Below are positions 9,391-18,024 of a stretch of DNA of 64,000 nt, piece after piece. A model generated the notes under the pieces. It saw only the letters and a list, made by a program, of their open reading frames with translations. It was not told the DNA's origin and did no database searches. The position numbers were made by a program, and so were the translations under genes. Within the stretch, counting starts at the first letter, position 1. The number at the start of each line of letters is the position of its first letter. This DNA is from JAMQPK01 sp963761975 (GTDB lineage Bacteria > Acidobacteriota > Vicinamibacteria > Vicinamibacterales > JAMQPK01): NCBI GenBank assembly GCA_963761975.1, contig CAVXIR010000002.1:620001-684000 (forward strand), given 5' to 3'.

Positions 9391-9428
9391 GATGGCAAAT
9401 GGCAACGAATTCTCTGCCATCGGCCATC
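9391..9428. repeat. GATGGCA inverted repeat between convergent genes (shared with 59141-59182)
   Basis: Arms GATGGCAAATGGCA (9391-9404) and TGCCATCGGCCATC (9415-9428) match at 12 of 14 positions around a 10-base loop. The 3' arm plus the following TGCCCTGAC is nearly identical to the element at 59166-59190. Both sit between convergent genes, so a bidirectional transcription-end role is plausible; no U-run is present. Confidence 0.7.
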
Positions 9429-9446
9429 TGCCCTGACAAGTAGTAC

Positions 9447-10511
9447 TTACTTCGTCTCCTTAAATCCCGCAGGCAGTGCCACGTCGGCGGCCGTGACGTT
9501 CGTCGCGATCTTCAGGACTTCGTTGTTCATGGTCATGAAGGTCACACGCGCCGGGTTGGCGTTCGGTTTTGCCGCGGCCTTTTCTTCCTGCTGTTGCTGA
9601 CGCCGGCGCATGAAGCCTCCGATCGCCCCACCGATCGACGTTGGAGGTGCAGAGTCGTTGCTCGAGGCTGTTGAGGTCGACGTTTGTGAGGCTTCTTCCT
9701 TCATCTGCTCTGCGCTCTTCACGGCATCGACGGTCGTTGTCGTCTGAATGGCGGTGCCGCCGAAGTCTTCGCGGCTGAGGCGTGCGAAGGCGTCTTTGAC
9801 TCCCGGATACATCGCGATGGCGGTGGCCATCTGCTGCATCTGCTGCGCGTCGGCCGCGAGCATCGGACCGGCGAGCTTCTCCCAATACCGGCGTTCGAAA
9901 TCGGCAATTTCCTTCAGATCGACCTGTTTGGTGAGCCACGAGTCGACGACCATGACGATGCCGCCGCTCTGTTCGATCGTCTTTCCTTTTTCGCGAACGG
10001 TAATCGTGGCCACGACCTGACGTGTGTCGAAGCCGCTGATCGTCTTCGTCTGGCCGGTATTCTTGATGTCGAGGTCGACCTCGACCTCTTTGGCCGGTTC
10101 CTTGCTTTGTTCCGGTTTCGCCTCCGGCTTCGAAGTGGGCTCGGCGGTCTCGCGGGCGGCCGCTTCACGTGCCTTCGCTTCGGCCTCACGCATCCGCTGG
10201 CGCACTTCTTCGAAGGTCGTCACTTTGTACGTCTTGCGTCGCAGCTCGATGTCGTAAACCTTTTCTTCACGCAGGTCGACGATCTGCGCGGTGTTGTCGC
10301 CGGTGACGGTCATTTTGCGATCGCCCGAGACGGCGACGCTCGACACGACACCTTCTCTGGCGGACTTGCCGCCAAAGAAATTCACGACTTTGCCGAGCAT
10401 GCCGGCAAACGAGAATTGGTTGCGCTCTTCCTTTTTCACATCGGCCCAAGCGGGCGCGGCTGCCAGCGCGACGGCTAGTGCAAGCGCGGCAATCGAGAGT
10501 TGGCGTTTCAT
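9447..10511 (-). CDS. Secreted protein of unknown function
   Basis: The start at 10511 is supported by AAGGAG nine bases upstream and gives a signal peptide (MKRQLSIAALALAVALAAAPAWA). The ~354-residue mature part begins with a beta-rich domain (REGVVSSVAVSGDRKMTVTGDN, VYDIELRRKTYKVTTFEEV) reminiscent of DUF4412-like periplasmic proteins. A charged Ala/Glu/Lys stretch (~95-145), a second globular part with WLTKQVDLKEIADFERRYWEKL, and a Gln-rich low-complexity patch (RRRQQQQEE) follow. I do not recognise a defined family. It is followed on the same strand by nothing closely linked. Confidence 0.7.
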   Translation of the reverse strand: MKRQLSIAALALAVALAAAPAWADVKKEERNQFSFAGMLGKVVNFFGGKSAREGVVSSVAVSGDRKMTVTGDNTAQIVDLREEKVYDIELRRKTYKVTTFEEVRQRMREAEAKAREAAARETAEPTSKPEAKPEQSKEPAKEVEVDLDIKNTGQTKTISGFDTRQVVATITVREKGKTIEQSGGIVMVVDSWLTKQVDLKEIADFERRYWEKLAGPMLAADAQQMQQMATAIAMYPGVKDAFARLSREDFGGTAIQTTTTVDAVKSAEQMKEEASQTSTSTASSNDSAPPTSIGGAIGGFMRRRQQQQEEKAAAKPNANPARVTFMTMNNEVLKIATNVTAADVALPAGFKETK

Positions 10512-10553
10512 CGATGGAATCTCCTTCTTCGTCATGGGTGAGCCACTACCATT

Positions 10554-11465
10554 CTAAGCCAGGACATTTGCCAGGGCGTCGTCGATATTTGAATATCGGA
10601 ATGAAAACCCGAGATCAGTAGCGCGCACAGGGAGCGCCCGCTGGCCGCTCAGCAGCAGCGCGTCGGCCATTTCGCCGAGCGCCACGCGCAGAGCAAAAGG
10701 CGGCGCGGGCAGCAGACTCGGACGGTTCAATGCGCGCCCGAGCGCTTTCGAAAATTCGGCGTTCGTGACCGGCGCCGGACTCGTCGCGTTCAACGGCCCA
10801 CGCGCCGCTTCGTGCGTCACCGCGAATATCACGAGCCGCACCCAATCTTCCTTGTGGATCCAAGGCATGTACTGACGTCCCGATCCAAGGGGGCCGCCGA
10901 CGAACATCTGAAACGGCGGGAGCATTTTTGCCAACGCTCCATCTTTTCGATCGAGCACGATGCCGGTGCGAATCAGCGCAACGCGCGTAAGTGCGGCGAC
11001 CTCGGTTGCGGCAGCCTCCCACTCCGCGGCGAGTCCGGCAAGAAAATCGTTTCCCGGCGGTGACGACTCGGTGATGGTTTCGTCGCCACGGTCGCCGTAG
11101 TAGCCGACGGCGGACCCGCTGACGAAGACAGACGGCGTGCGTGCGGCCTCGCGAATGGCGGCGGTGAGGCTCTGCGTCGCCTCGAGGCGGCTCTCACGAA
11201 GTTTCCTCTTCTGCGCGGCAGACCAGCGCTTGGCGGCGATCGACTCACCTGCGAGATTGACCACGGCATCGGCGCCGTTGAGGACGCCGGCCCAGGGGCC
11301 TCTGTTGCCGTTGGGCTCCCAGGAAACGTAATTCACACGAGGTTGGGCGGGAAAGGCCGCAGTGGAGCGGCGTGTGAGGATGCTGACTTTGTGTTGGTCG
11401 CGAGTCAGGGCGTGGGTGAGGGCGGTTCCGAGAAAGCCCGATCCGCCGGCAATGACGATGTTCAT
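10554..11465 (-). CDS. TIGR01777 family NAD-dependent epimerase (YfcH-like)
   Basis: Start chosen at 11465, where the Rossmann fold begins (MNIVIAGGSGFLGTALTHAL); the longer open frame only adds Arg-rich repeat-derived residues. The 303-residue product has VVNLAGESIAAKRWS, FVSGSAVGYYGDRGDE with a possible catalytic Tyr, and a C-terminal DUF1731-like segment (ALGEMADALLLSGQRALP). This fits the YfcH/SulA-like extended SDR family, whose substrate is unknown. It is divergent from the TetR gene, with a repeat and a TetR-type operator in between. Confidence 0.85.
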   Translation of the reverse strand: MNIVIAGGSGFLGTALTHALTRDQHKVSILTRRSTAAFPAQPRVNYVSWEPNGNRGPWAGVLNGADAVVNLAGESIAAKRWSAAQKRKLRESRLEATQSLTAAIREAARTPSVFVSGSAVGYYGDRGDETITESSPPGNDFLAGLAAEWEAAATEVAALTRVALIRTGIVLDRKDGALAKMLPPFQMFVGGPLGSGRQYMPWIHKEDWVRLVIFAVTHEAARGPLNATSPAPVTNAEFSKALGRALNRPSLLPAPPFALRVALGEMADALLLSGQRALPVRATDLGFSFRYSNIDDALANVLA

Positions 11466-11484
11466 GGGACTAAGGATAGGCCCA

Positions 11485-11552
11485 CCTTCGCGCTCTGCGC
11501 TACGGCGGGCAAGCCCGGATTCGCGCTTTGTGCTACGGCGTGGCACGCCCGG
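11485..11552. repeat. Two tandem ~34-nt GC-rich units with CTACGGCG core
   Basis: Units 11485-11518 and 11519-11552 share the pattern TTCGCGCT-TGYGCTACGGCG-GGC-GCCCGG, with a third degenerate copy to ~11590. The CTACGGCG wording recurs at 33499-33506 inside the propeller ORF's N-terminal extension. It looks like a REP-type intergenic element upstream of the epimerase gene. Confidence 0.55.
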
Positions 11553-11605
11553 GTCGCCGTTCGCGTCACGGCGGGGGCTCGCGTTGCGCCCTCGCGGCCG
11601 GCGGG

Positions 11606-11652
11606 TTGACATTCGGGCGCGGCTGGTTTTAACTAACTAAACGGTTAGTTAA
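11606..11652 (+). promoter_or_regulatory. tetR promoter with overlapping palindromic operator
   Basis: A TTGACA -35 box (11606-11611) is followed, after 17 bases, by a weak -10 region TTAACT (11629-11634). That region lies inside a perfect palindrome, TTAACTAAC-N6-GTTAGTTAA (11629-11652), which ends four bases before the TetR start codon. The shape fits autorepression by the TetR protein of its own export operon. No Shine-Dalgarno sequence fits between the palindrome and the ATG. Confidence 0.72.
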
Positions 11653-11655
11653 TTA

Positions 11656-12450
11656 ATGGCGCGCCCCAGAACCTCCCAGTCCCACACCCGCCAGCGCATT
11701 CTCGCCGCCGCCGCCGCCGAGTTCGGCGCCTATGGCTTCGCCGCCACGACCATCGATCGCATCGCGAAGCGCGCTCGGGTGAACAAGGCGATGATCTATT
11801 ACCACTTTCCCGATAAACGCGCCCTCTACGCCTGCATCATCCGCGATGTGTTCACGCCGATTACCGAGCGGCTTCGCTCGGCCATGGCCGAGGATGCACC
11901 GCCCGACCGGAAACTCGACTCCCTGATCGAAGCCATCGTCGCATCGATCGACACGTCCACGCTTTTCCTGCCGATCATGCTCCGCGAGATCGCCGATGGC
12001 GGCGCCCATCTCGGGCCCGACGAACTGGCGCTCATTGCCGGCATTTTCGGCACCGTGAGTGGCGTCATCACCGAGGGTGGGCGGCAGAAACTGTTTCAGC
12101 CGGTCCATCCGGCGCTCGCACATTTCACCATCGTCGCGCCGCTGCTGATGTTTCGAGCGGCAGCACCGGTGCGCGCGCGGATCAGACACCTGCACCACGT
12201 CGATATCCCCGAAGCCGATTCGGCGACGCTCGTGCGACACCTGCAGATGGTGGCCAGGCGGATGCTCGCTCAAGAGTCGGGGAGTCCGACGAGTCGAGGA
12301 GTCGAGAGAGTCCGGGAGTCGACGAGTCGGGGAGTCGAGGACTCAAAGAGTCGTGGAGAGTCACGGAGTCGGGAGTCACGGAGTCGGGAGTCAAAGAGTC
12401 GGGAGTCAAAGAGTCGGACGTCCGACGTGCAGGCGAAGAGAGACATATGA
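11656..12450 (+). CDS. TetR/AcrR family transcriptional regulator with repeat-derived C-terminus
   Basis: The N-terminal ~60 residues are a TetR helix-turn-helix (TRQRILAAAAAEFGAYGFAATTIDRIAKRARVN is the core, followed by KAMIYYHFPDKRALY). The ligand domain runs to about residue 208 and resembles CecR/YbiH-type regulators. The ORF then continues for ~55 residues of Ser/Arg/Glu-rich repeat (SRGV, SRESKSRES) encoded by tandem GAGTCG repeats, making it 264 residues against the usual ~200-220. It ends in an ATGA overlap with the fusion-protein gene, so it very likely controls the export operon through the palindrome at its own promoter. Confidence 0.87.
   Translation: MARPRTSQSHTRQRILAAAAAEFGAYGFAATTIDRIAKRARVNKAMIYYHFPDKRALYACIIRDVFTPITERLRSAMAEDAPPDRKLDSLIEAIVASIDTSTLFLPIMLREIADGGAHLGPDELALIAGIFGTVSGVITEGGRQKLFQPVHPALAHFTIVAPLLMFRAAAPVRARIRHLHHVDIPEADSATLVRHLQMVARRMLAQESGSPTSRGVERVRESTSRGVEDSKSRGESRSRESRSRESKSRESKSRTSDVQAKRDI
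12283..12425. repeat. GAGTCG-type tandem repeats inside the TetR coding region
   Basis: About 140 bases are variants of GAGTCGGGA, GAGTCACG and GAGTCAAA. Early copies are more degenerate and the last six are close to identical with a 12-base period. Unlike the other repeat tracts in the window, this one is translated, as the TetR C-terminal tail, and it stays in frame up to the stop. Confidence 0.8.
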
Positions 12451-13454
12451 GAACGATGACCGTGATGATGTGGGTGGTGTGCGCTGGTGTCGGCAGCGGA
12501 TGCCAGGAAGCCGCGCCCGCAACTGCGGCGCGAGTATCCGGCCAGGCGGATGCCACCGAGGTACAAGTCGCGCCCGAGGTTGGCGGACGCGTCATCGAGA
12601 TGGCGATCCAGGAAGGCGACCGCATTGCGCAGGGCGCCCTGGTTGCGCGGCTCGACTCGCGCGACGTCGATCTTGGGCTGCAGCGAGCGCGAGCTGAGCG
12701 CTCGCAGGCCGAGGCGCAGCTTCGGCTGTTGCAGGCCGGCTCGCGGCCCGAGGACATCAGGCAGGCCGAGGCGCAGGCCGCGGCGGCCGATGCCGACGGC
12801 GCTGCCGCGCAGACGGATCTCGCGTCGGCGGAGACCGATCTGCAGCGCTTCGAACGTCTGCTCCAGTCCAACTCTGGATCGCAGAAGCAACGGGACGATG
12901 CCGCGACGCGCAGGGACGTGGCGAGTGACCGGTTGAGTGCCGCTCGCGCCCGCACGGCAGCAGCTCGCGCCGCCGTCGCCCGGCTCAAGGCCGGCTCGCG
13001 ACGCGAGGAAATCGACGCCGCCCGCGCGCGGATTGCGGCGGTGGACGCACAAATAGCCACGCTCGAAAAGGCCAAGGCCGACGCCACTATTACAGCGCCC
13101 ATCGAAGGCATCGTCACCGAGCGGTTGCTCGACTCGGGGGAGATAGCTGCGCCGCGCGCACCCATTGCCGTCCTCACCGACCTCGATCATGCATGGGCGG
13201 AAGTGTTCGTCGACGAGCCCATCATTCCGCGCATCAAGCTCGGCCAGTCCGCCACCGTCTTCACCGACGCCGGCGGGCCTGGTCTTCCGGGGAAAGTGAG
13301 CTACATCGCTTCGAAGGCAGAGTTCACGCCGCGCAATGTGCAGACCGCCGAAGACCGATCGAAGCTGGTGTTTCGCGTCCGCATCGCCGTCGACAACCGG
13401 CAGGGTGTTCTCAAGCAGGGCATGCCTGTGGAAGCTGAGATTCCGTTTCAGTAG
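12447..13454 (+). CDS. HlyD-type membrane fusion lipoprotein of ABC exporter (YbhG-like)
   Basis: This 335-residue protein starts in an ATGA overlap with tetR. A short hydrophobic leader ends in VGSGC (Cys19), a plausible lipobox. Then come a biotinyl-lipoyl half motif (VQVAPEVGGRVIEMAIQEGD), a long alpha-helical hairpin rich in Ala/Glu/Arg (~70-200, with LQAGSRPEDIRQAEAQ and LKAGSRREEIDAA), the second lipoyl half (ATITAPIEGIVTERLLDSGE) and a beta-barrel domain. It bridges the inner-membrane ABC-2 permeases and the TolC-like protein encoded downstream. The order fits the YbhG family of YbhGFSR exporters. Confidence 0.88.
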   Translation: MRTMTVMMWVVCAGVGSGCQEAAPATAARVSGQADATEVQVAPEVGGRVIEMAIQEGDRIAQGALVARLDSRDVDLGLQRARAERSQAEAQLRLLQAGSRPEDIRQAEAQAAAADADGAAAQTDLASAETDLQRFERLLQSNSGSQKQRDDAATRRDVASDRLSAARARTAAARAAVARLKAGSRREEIDAARARIAAVDAQIATLEKAKADATITAPIEGIVTERLLDSGEIAAPRAPIAVLTDLDHAWAEVFVDEPIIPRIKLGQSATVFTDAGGPGLPGKVSYIASKAEFTPRNVQTAEDRSKLVFRVRIAVDNRQGVLKQGMPVEAEIPFQ

Positions 13455-13485
13455 GAATTGGGGATTGGGGACCAGGGATTAGCCA

Positions 13486-14421
13486 ATGCCCGCACTCGAG
13501 CTGGATCGCGTGACGAAGAAGTACGACAAGGTCGTTGCGGTTCGAGATCTGTCGTTTTCGGTTGCATCCGGTGAGATGTTTGGGCTCATCGGACCGGATG
13601 GGGCGGGAAAGACCACCACGATCCGGCTGATGTGCGGACTGTTGAGAGCAGATGGCGGCAGCGTCAGGGTGCTCGGCCGCGATCCGGTGAAGGCGCACCT
13701 TGCGGTTACCCACGATCTTGGCTACTTGTCTCAGCGGTTCAGTCTCTACGGCGATTTGTCCATCGACGAGAACATCGCGTTCTTTGCAGAGATTCACGGC
13801 CTCAGCATGCGCGACGCGGTGATTCGGGAACGACGCGAGCGACTGCTCGGCCTGACACAGCTCACAACATTTCGGACGCGGCTGGCAGAGCAGCTCTCGG
13901 GCGGCATGAAACAGAAGCTTGCGCTGGCCTGCACGCTGGTACACGAACCGAAAATCATCCTGCTCGACGAGCCGACGACCGGAGTCGATCCCGTGTCGCG
14001 CCGCGAGTTCTGGAAGCTGCTCTCGGAATTTCTCGCGCAAGGCATCACCATCCTCATGGCCACGCCCTATCTCGATGAAGCAGAGCGGTGTTCGCGCGTG
14101 GCGCTGCTGCACGAAGGACAGCTGGTCTCGCTGGACACGCCGGCAAACCTCCGGATGTCGCTTCCTGGTGTCGTCATCGAAGTGATTGCCCCCGATCGCG
14201 ATCGCGCGGTGTTCGCCCTCGAACAGCTGCCTGGAGTTGCCGACGTCCAACTGTTCGGCGAGCGCGCTCACGTCAGACTCGAGCCCGGCGCCGCACTGAG
14301 CGATCCGGACCTGATTACTGCAGCGCTGCAGCACGCGGGTGTGAAGGTCGAAGGAGTGCGCCGTGTGCCGGCATCGCTCGAGGATGTATTCATCGCGCGT
14401 GTCGCGAAGGAAACTACATGA
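13486..14421 (+). CDS. ABC exporter ATP-binding protein (YbhF N-half-like)
   Basis: This 311-residue ATPase has Walker A GPDGAGKTT (36-44), Q-loop LSQRFSLYGDL, signature LSGGMKQKLALAC, Walker B IILLDEPTTGVDP and a switch region ATPYLDEAERC. The GPDGAGKTT form with Asp is what the first half of E. coli YbhF shows. The C-terminal ~70 residues form the typical extension of drug and lipid exporters (ending ASLEDVFIARV). A short GGGATTGGGG-like spacer precedes it. It should pair with the second ATPase at 15938 as a heterodimer energising the two ABC-2 permeases. Confidence 0.9.
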   Translation: MPALELDRVTKKYDKVVAVRDLSFSVASGEMFGLIGPDGAGKTTTIRLMCGLLRADGGSVRVLGRDPVKAHLAVTHDLGYLSQRFSLYGDLSIDENIAFFAEIHGLSMRDAVIRERRERLLGLTQLTTFRTRLAEQLSGGMKQKLALACTLVHEPKIILLDEPTTGVDPVSRREFWKLLSEFLAQGITILMATPYLDEAERCSRVALLHEGQLVSLDTPANLRMSLPGVVIEVIAPDRDRAVFALEQLPGVADVQLFGERAHVRLEPGAALSDPDLITAALQHAGVKVEGVRRVPASLEDVFIARVAKETT

Positions 14422-15830
14422 ATCGTTCACTTTCTATCGCTCTCATCGTTCTGCTTCTTGTTGGCGCAGGGGCCGCGTCTGCGCAAACCGCATCCGTTCG
14501 TCTCACGCTCGACGAAGCGATCACGCGTGGTCTCGAGGCGAGCGACCGGATCGAAGAATTGAGCGCGCGCCAGGAAGCTGCTCGGGCTGTTGAGAGTCAG
14601 CGAGAGGCAGCGAGCCGTCCGCAACTGGCGGCCATTGCCAGTTACACGCGTACCAATCATGTCGAAGAGTTCAGCGTGGCGAACGAGTCGGGCGGGGTCC
14701 GGGTGCTTTTCCCGGACGTTCCCGACAACGTGCGAACGCGCATCGACCTGCAATGGCCCATCTACACGGGCGGCCGCGCGGGCGCGCTGACCCGTGCGGC
14801 CGCTGCCGAAGCTGAGGCCGTTGGGCACGATCGCGACACGGTGCGCGCCGACCTGAAGCTCGAAATCACCCGATCGTTCTGGGCTGTGATTACTGCTCGT
14901 GCATCATCGGATGTGGTCCGCCAGGCCCTCGACAGGACGAGCGCGCACCTCAACGACGTGCGCAATCAATTGAGCGTGGGCCTCGTCCCGCCGAGCGATG
15001 TGTTGACGATCGAAGCACAACACGCACACCAGCGCATGCTCAGCATCGAAGCGGACAACATCGTCGAGACGACGTCCGCAGAATTCCGGCGGTTGACGGG
15101 TCTGGATCCGGAGACGCCGTTCGAGCTGGTTGCGAATCTGGCCGCCGATTCCATGGCCGACCTGCCCACCGGCGCTCGCCAGAACGTTCCGAGCAGTGGC
15201 GAGAAGGTCGGCACGATGCCGGTCGGTAGGCCGGGTTTCGTCCCACAAGCCCCGGCATACTCTGCGGCAGTGGATGCCGCGCGGGCAAATCGGCCCGAGC
15301 GGAAGTCCCTCCAGTTTCGAATCACGGCGGCTGACGAGCGCGTGTCGGCGGCATCGGCGGGCACGTTGCCTACGCTGTCGGCGATCGGTGGGTACGACGT
15401 TTCGCGTCCGAACAGGGCGATTTTTCCCATTCAGGAAGCTTGGAAACCTTCCTGGGATCTCGGCATTCATTTCCGCTGGTCGTTGTTCGATGGGGGCCGC
15501 GCGCGCGCGGAAACGGCGGAGGCCGTCGCGACGCGCCGCAGCGTGGAAGCGAGACTCCGTGATTTCGACGGCATCGTGCAGGTCGAGGTGCGTCAGCGAA
15601 TGGCGGATTTGAATTCCGCACGGGCGTCGATCGAAGCCGCGCAGGCAGGCGTGCGTGCGGCAACAGAAGCGCGCCGCGTGCTGGCCGAGCGGTTCAGCGC
15701 TGGCGTGGCGACCAATACCGACGTGATCAACGCCCAGGTAACGCTCCTGCAGGCCGAATTGGATTTGACTCGTGCCCTTGCCAACGTGCAGCTGGCGCGC
15801 GCCCGCCTGGATCGGGCGTTAGGACGGTAG
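14418..15830 (+). CDS. TolC-family outer-membrane efflux protein
   Basis: The start overlaps the ATPase stop by ATGA and gives a signal peptide (MNRSLSIALIVLLLVGAGAASAQT). The ~470-residue product shows the duplicated TolC layout: LTLDEAITRGLEASDRI at the start of helix 1, LQWPIYTGGRAGALTRAA, then a second repeat with FRWSLFDGGRARAET near 350 and a C-terminal heptad helix (QVTLLQAELDLTRALANVQLARARLDRALG). It forms the trimeric outer-membrane duct for the exporter. It is unusual that it is inserted between the two ATPase genes. Confidence 0.9.
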   Translation: MNRSLSIALIVLLLVGAGAASAQTASVRLTLDEAITRGLEASDRIEELSARQEAARAVESQREAASRPQLAAIASYTRTNHVEEFSVANESGGVRVLFPDVPDNVRTRIDLQWPIYTGGRAGALTRAAAAEAEAVGHDRDTVRADLKLEITRSFWAVITARASSDVVRQALDRTSAHLNDVRNQLSVGLVPPSDVLTIEAQHAHQRMLSIEADNIVETTSAEFRRLTGLDPETPFELVANLAADSMADLPTGARQNVPSSGEKVGTMPVGRPGFVPQAPAYSAAVDAARANRPERKSLQFRITAADERVSAASAGTLPTLSAIGGYDVSRPNRAIFPIQEAWKPSWDLGIHFRWSLFDGGRARAETAEAVATRRSVEARLRDFDGIVQVEVRQRMADLNSARASIEAAQAGVRAATEARRVLAERFSAGVATNTDVINAQVTLLQAELDLTRALANVQLARARLDRALGR

Positions 15831-15937
15831 AGTCGAAAGTCGAAAGTCGGAAGTCAAAAGTCAAGAGTCGACAGTCGATAGTCGATAGTCGACCGTCGAC
15901 AGTCGAAAGTCAAAGTGAAAGTAAAAAATCAGAACTA
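15831..15937. repeat. AGTCGAAAGTCG-type tandem repeat spacer
   Basis: The gap between tolC-like and the second ATPase gene is filled by about 13 degenerate copies of a 7-base AGTCGAA/AGTCGAT unit and fades into AAGTGAAAGTAAAAAATC. It contains TCGACAGTCGA-type dyads. It sits inside an operon whose other junctions overlap. Confidence 0.75.
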
Positions 15938-16870
15938 ATGGAAACTCGAGTTCAGGCGATTGTCGTTCGCGATCTGACGCGCAAATTCGGCGGCTTTACT
16001 GCGGTCGATCGCCTCAGCTTCGCGGTAGACCGCGGTGAAATCTTCGGTTTTCTCGGCGCCAATGGCGCCGGGAAGTCGACGACCATCCGGATGATGTGCG
16101 GATTGTTGAAGCCCTCGTCTGGCACGGCGGCTGTAGACGGCGTCGACGTGAGCCGCGATCCGGAGGAAGTGAAGCGACGCATCGGCTACATGTCGCAGAA
16201 GTTTTCGCTGTACGAAGCGCTCACCGTCGAGCAGAATGTCCGGTTCTTTGGCGCCCTGTACGGCCTGTCAGACGAGAAGATCGCTTCGCGCATGCAGTTC
16301 GTCGTCGAAATGGCGGGCCTCGCCGGGCGCGAAAAGACACTGGCCCGCGATCTAGCCGGCGGCTGGCGCCAGCGGCTTGCGCTGGGCTGCGCGATTCTCC
16401 ACGAACCGCGAATCGTGTTCCTCGATGAGCCTACCGGGGGCGTCGATCCGGTGTCGCGCCGTCAGTTCTGGCGGCTCATCGAGAATATGTCGCGTAATGG
16501 CGTCACGATTCTCGTGACGACGCATTACCTCGACGAGGCCGAGCACTGCCATCGCATCGCGATTATCAATGCCGGCAAGCTGGCCGCGATCGGGACGTCG
16601 CGACAATTGAAGGAGATTTTCGCCCGACGCCCGATTGTCGAGATTCATTCAGGTCGCCCGGTCGATGTCATGCAGGTGCTCGAAGAAATTCCGGAAATTG
16701 AAAAGACAACGGTATTCGGCACTGCCGTCCACGCCGTGCTCAGGACCCCCGATGTCGATCTGGAGGCCCTGACCGGCAGGTTGCGCGCCCGCGGCCTCGA
16801 CGTTTCGGCCGTCGATCGGGTGATGCCGTCGCTCGAAGACGTCTTTCTCGATGTGGTCGAGCATGCGTAA
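15938..16870 (+). CDS. ABC exporter ATP-binding protein (YbhF C-half-like)
   Basis: This 310-residue ATPase has Walker A GANGAGKST (40-48), Q-loop MSQKFSLYEAL, Walker B IVFLDEPTGGVDP and switch TTHYLDEAEHCHR. The signature is LAGGWRQRLALGC rather than LSGG, comparable to the degenerate signature of YbhF's second domain. It also has the exporter C-terminal extension ending in PSLEDVFLDVV. With the ATPase at 13486 it would form the asymmetric pair that YbhF carries in one chain. It overlaps the first permease gene by eight bases. Confidence 0.9.
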   Translation: METRVQAIVVRDLTRKFGGFTAVDRLSFAVDRGEIFGFLGANGAGKSTTIRMMCGLLKPSSGTAAVDGVDVSRDPEEVKRRIGYMSQKFSLYEALTVEQNVRFFGALYGLSDEKIASRMQFVVEMAGLAGREKTLARDLAGGWRQRLALGCAILHEPRIVFLDEPTGGVDPVSRRQFWRLIENMSRNGVTILVTTHYLDEAEHCHRIAIINAGKLAAIGTSRQLKEIFARRPIVEIHSGRPVDVMQVLEEIPEIEKTTVFGTAVHAVLRTPDVDLEALTGRLRARGLDVSAVDRVMPSLEDVFLDVVEHA

Positions 16871-17978
16871 GACCCTTGCCGTTGGCCGTAAAGAGTTCCG
16901 CCAGATCGCGCGCGATCGCCGCTCGTTGATGGTGCTGCTGTTTGTGCCGGCGTTCTTCCTGCTGCTCTATGGCTATGCGCTCAGCTTCGACGTGTCGAAC
17001 ATTCAGCTCGCCGTCCACGACAACGATCGGACACCGGCGAGCGGCGACCTCGTGAACGCGTTCGTCCAGTCCGGCTATTTTCAGCTGGCCGCAAGCGTGT
17101 CGAGCAGCCGCGAATACGAAGCACTTATCGACAGCGGCGAGGTCCGCGCCGCGCTGGTGATTCCGAGAGGCCTCCAGCAAGACCTTCTCACGGGGCGGCG
17201 CGTTCCGGTTCAAGTGATCATCAACGGCGACAACTCCAACACCGCGACCACGGTAATGGGGTACTCGCTCCGCATCCTGCAGACCGCCTCGGCACAATAT
17301 CAGCCGCAACCGTCCACGCGATTTGCGGGGCCTCCGATCACCGTCGAATCCCGCGTCTGGTACAACCCCGAGCTTCGGAGCGCGTTATTCCTAATTCCGG
17401 GGCTCATTGCCTACATCGGCATGATCTCGGCGGTCATTTCGACGTCGCTGTCAGTTGTGCGCGAGAAAGAGCGGGGCACCATGGAGCAGGTGCGCATGGC
17501 GCCGCTCGGTACCGAGGCGTATATCGTCGGCAAAACGCTTCCGTACTTCGTCATCTCGCTCGCCTCATCGGTCTTCATCGTGCTCGCCTCGATGGTGCTG
17601 TTCGACCTGCCGATGAACGGCTCGTGGCTGCTCCTGCTTCTGGCACTGTCGCTGTATCTGGCCGGGGCCCTTGGGCTGGGGCTGTTGATCTCGACACTCG
17701 CCGAGTCGCAGCAAGTCGCCTTTCAGCTCGCTGTGCTGGCATCGTTTCTGCCGACGATGATGCTTTCAGGGTTCGTGTTTCCGATTGCCAGCATGCCCAC
17801 GCCGATACAGGTCATCACGGTCGTCGTGCCCGCGCGGTATTTCATCGTGGCGCTTCGCGCGATTCTCTTGAAGGGGGCGAATCTGTCGATGTTCTGGACG
17901 CAGCTTCTTGCGCTCGCGATATTTGCGGCGCTCACGTTGACGCTTGCGTCGAGACGCCTCAGAAAGCAGTGGACATGA
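16863..17978 (+). CDS. ABC-2 type permease (YbhS/YbhR-like)
   Basis: Start taken at 16863; an in-frame ATG at 16851 also overlaps the ATPase. The ~371-residue protein has one N-terminal membrane helix (LMVLLFVPAFFLLLYGYAL), a ~150-residue external domain (VAVHDNDRTPASGDLV form, SGEVRAALVIPRG), then five C-terminal membrane segments with REKERGTMEQVRMAPLG and FVFPIASMPTPIQ. This is the standard ABC-2 layout. It forms half of the inner-membrane channel with the next gene. Confidence 0.9.
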   Translation: MRKTLAVGRKEFRQIARDRRSLMVLLFVPAFFLLLYGYALSFDVSNIQLAVHDNDRTPASGDLVNAFVQSGYFQLAASVSSSREYEALIDSGEVRAALVIPRGLQQDLLTGRRVPVQVIINGDNSNTATTVMGYSLRILQTASAQYQPQPSTRFAGPPITVESRVWYNPELRSALFLIPGLIAYIGMISAVISTSLSVVREKERGTMEQVRMAPLGTEAYIVGKTLPYFVISLASSVFIVLASMVLFDLPMNGSWLLLLLALSLYLAGALGLGLLISTLAESQQVAFQLAVLASFLPTMMLSGFVFPIASMPTPIQVITVVVPARYFIVALRAILLKGANLSMFWTQLLALAIFAALTLTLASRRLRKQWT

Positions 17979-18024
17979 GGAGCCGCACGGCGAGGAGCGG
18001 GTGTTGGAGCCCCGCGACAAAGTA

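Noticed and set aside
12182..13190. Two ~310-330 codon minus-strand ORFs opposite the fusion protein gene
   Set aside because: Ser/Arg/Ala-rich translations antisense to a recognisable HlyD-type protein and to the repeat tract.
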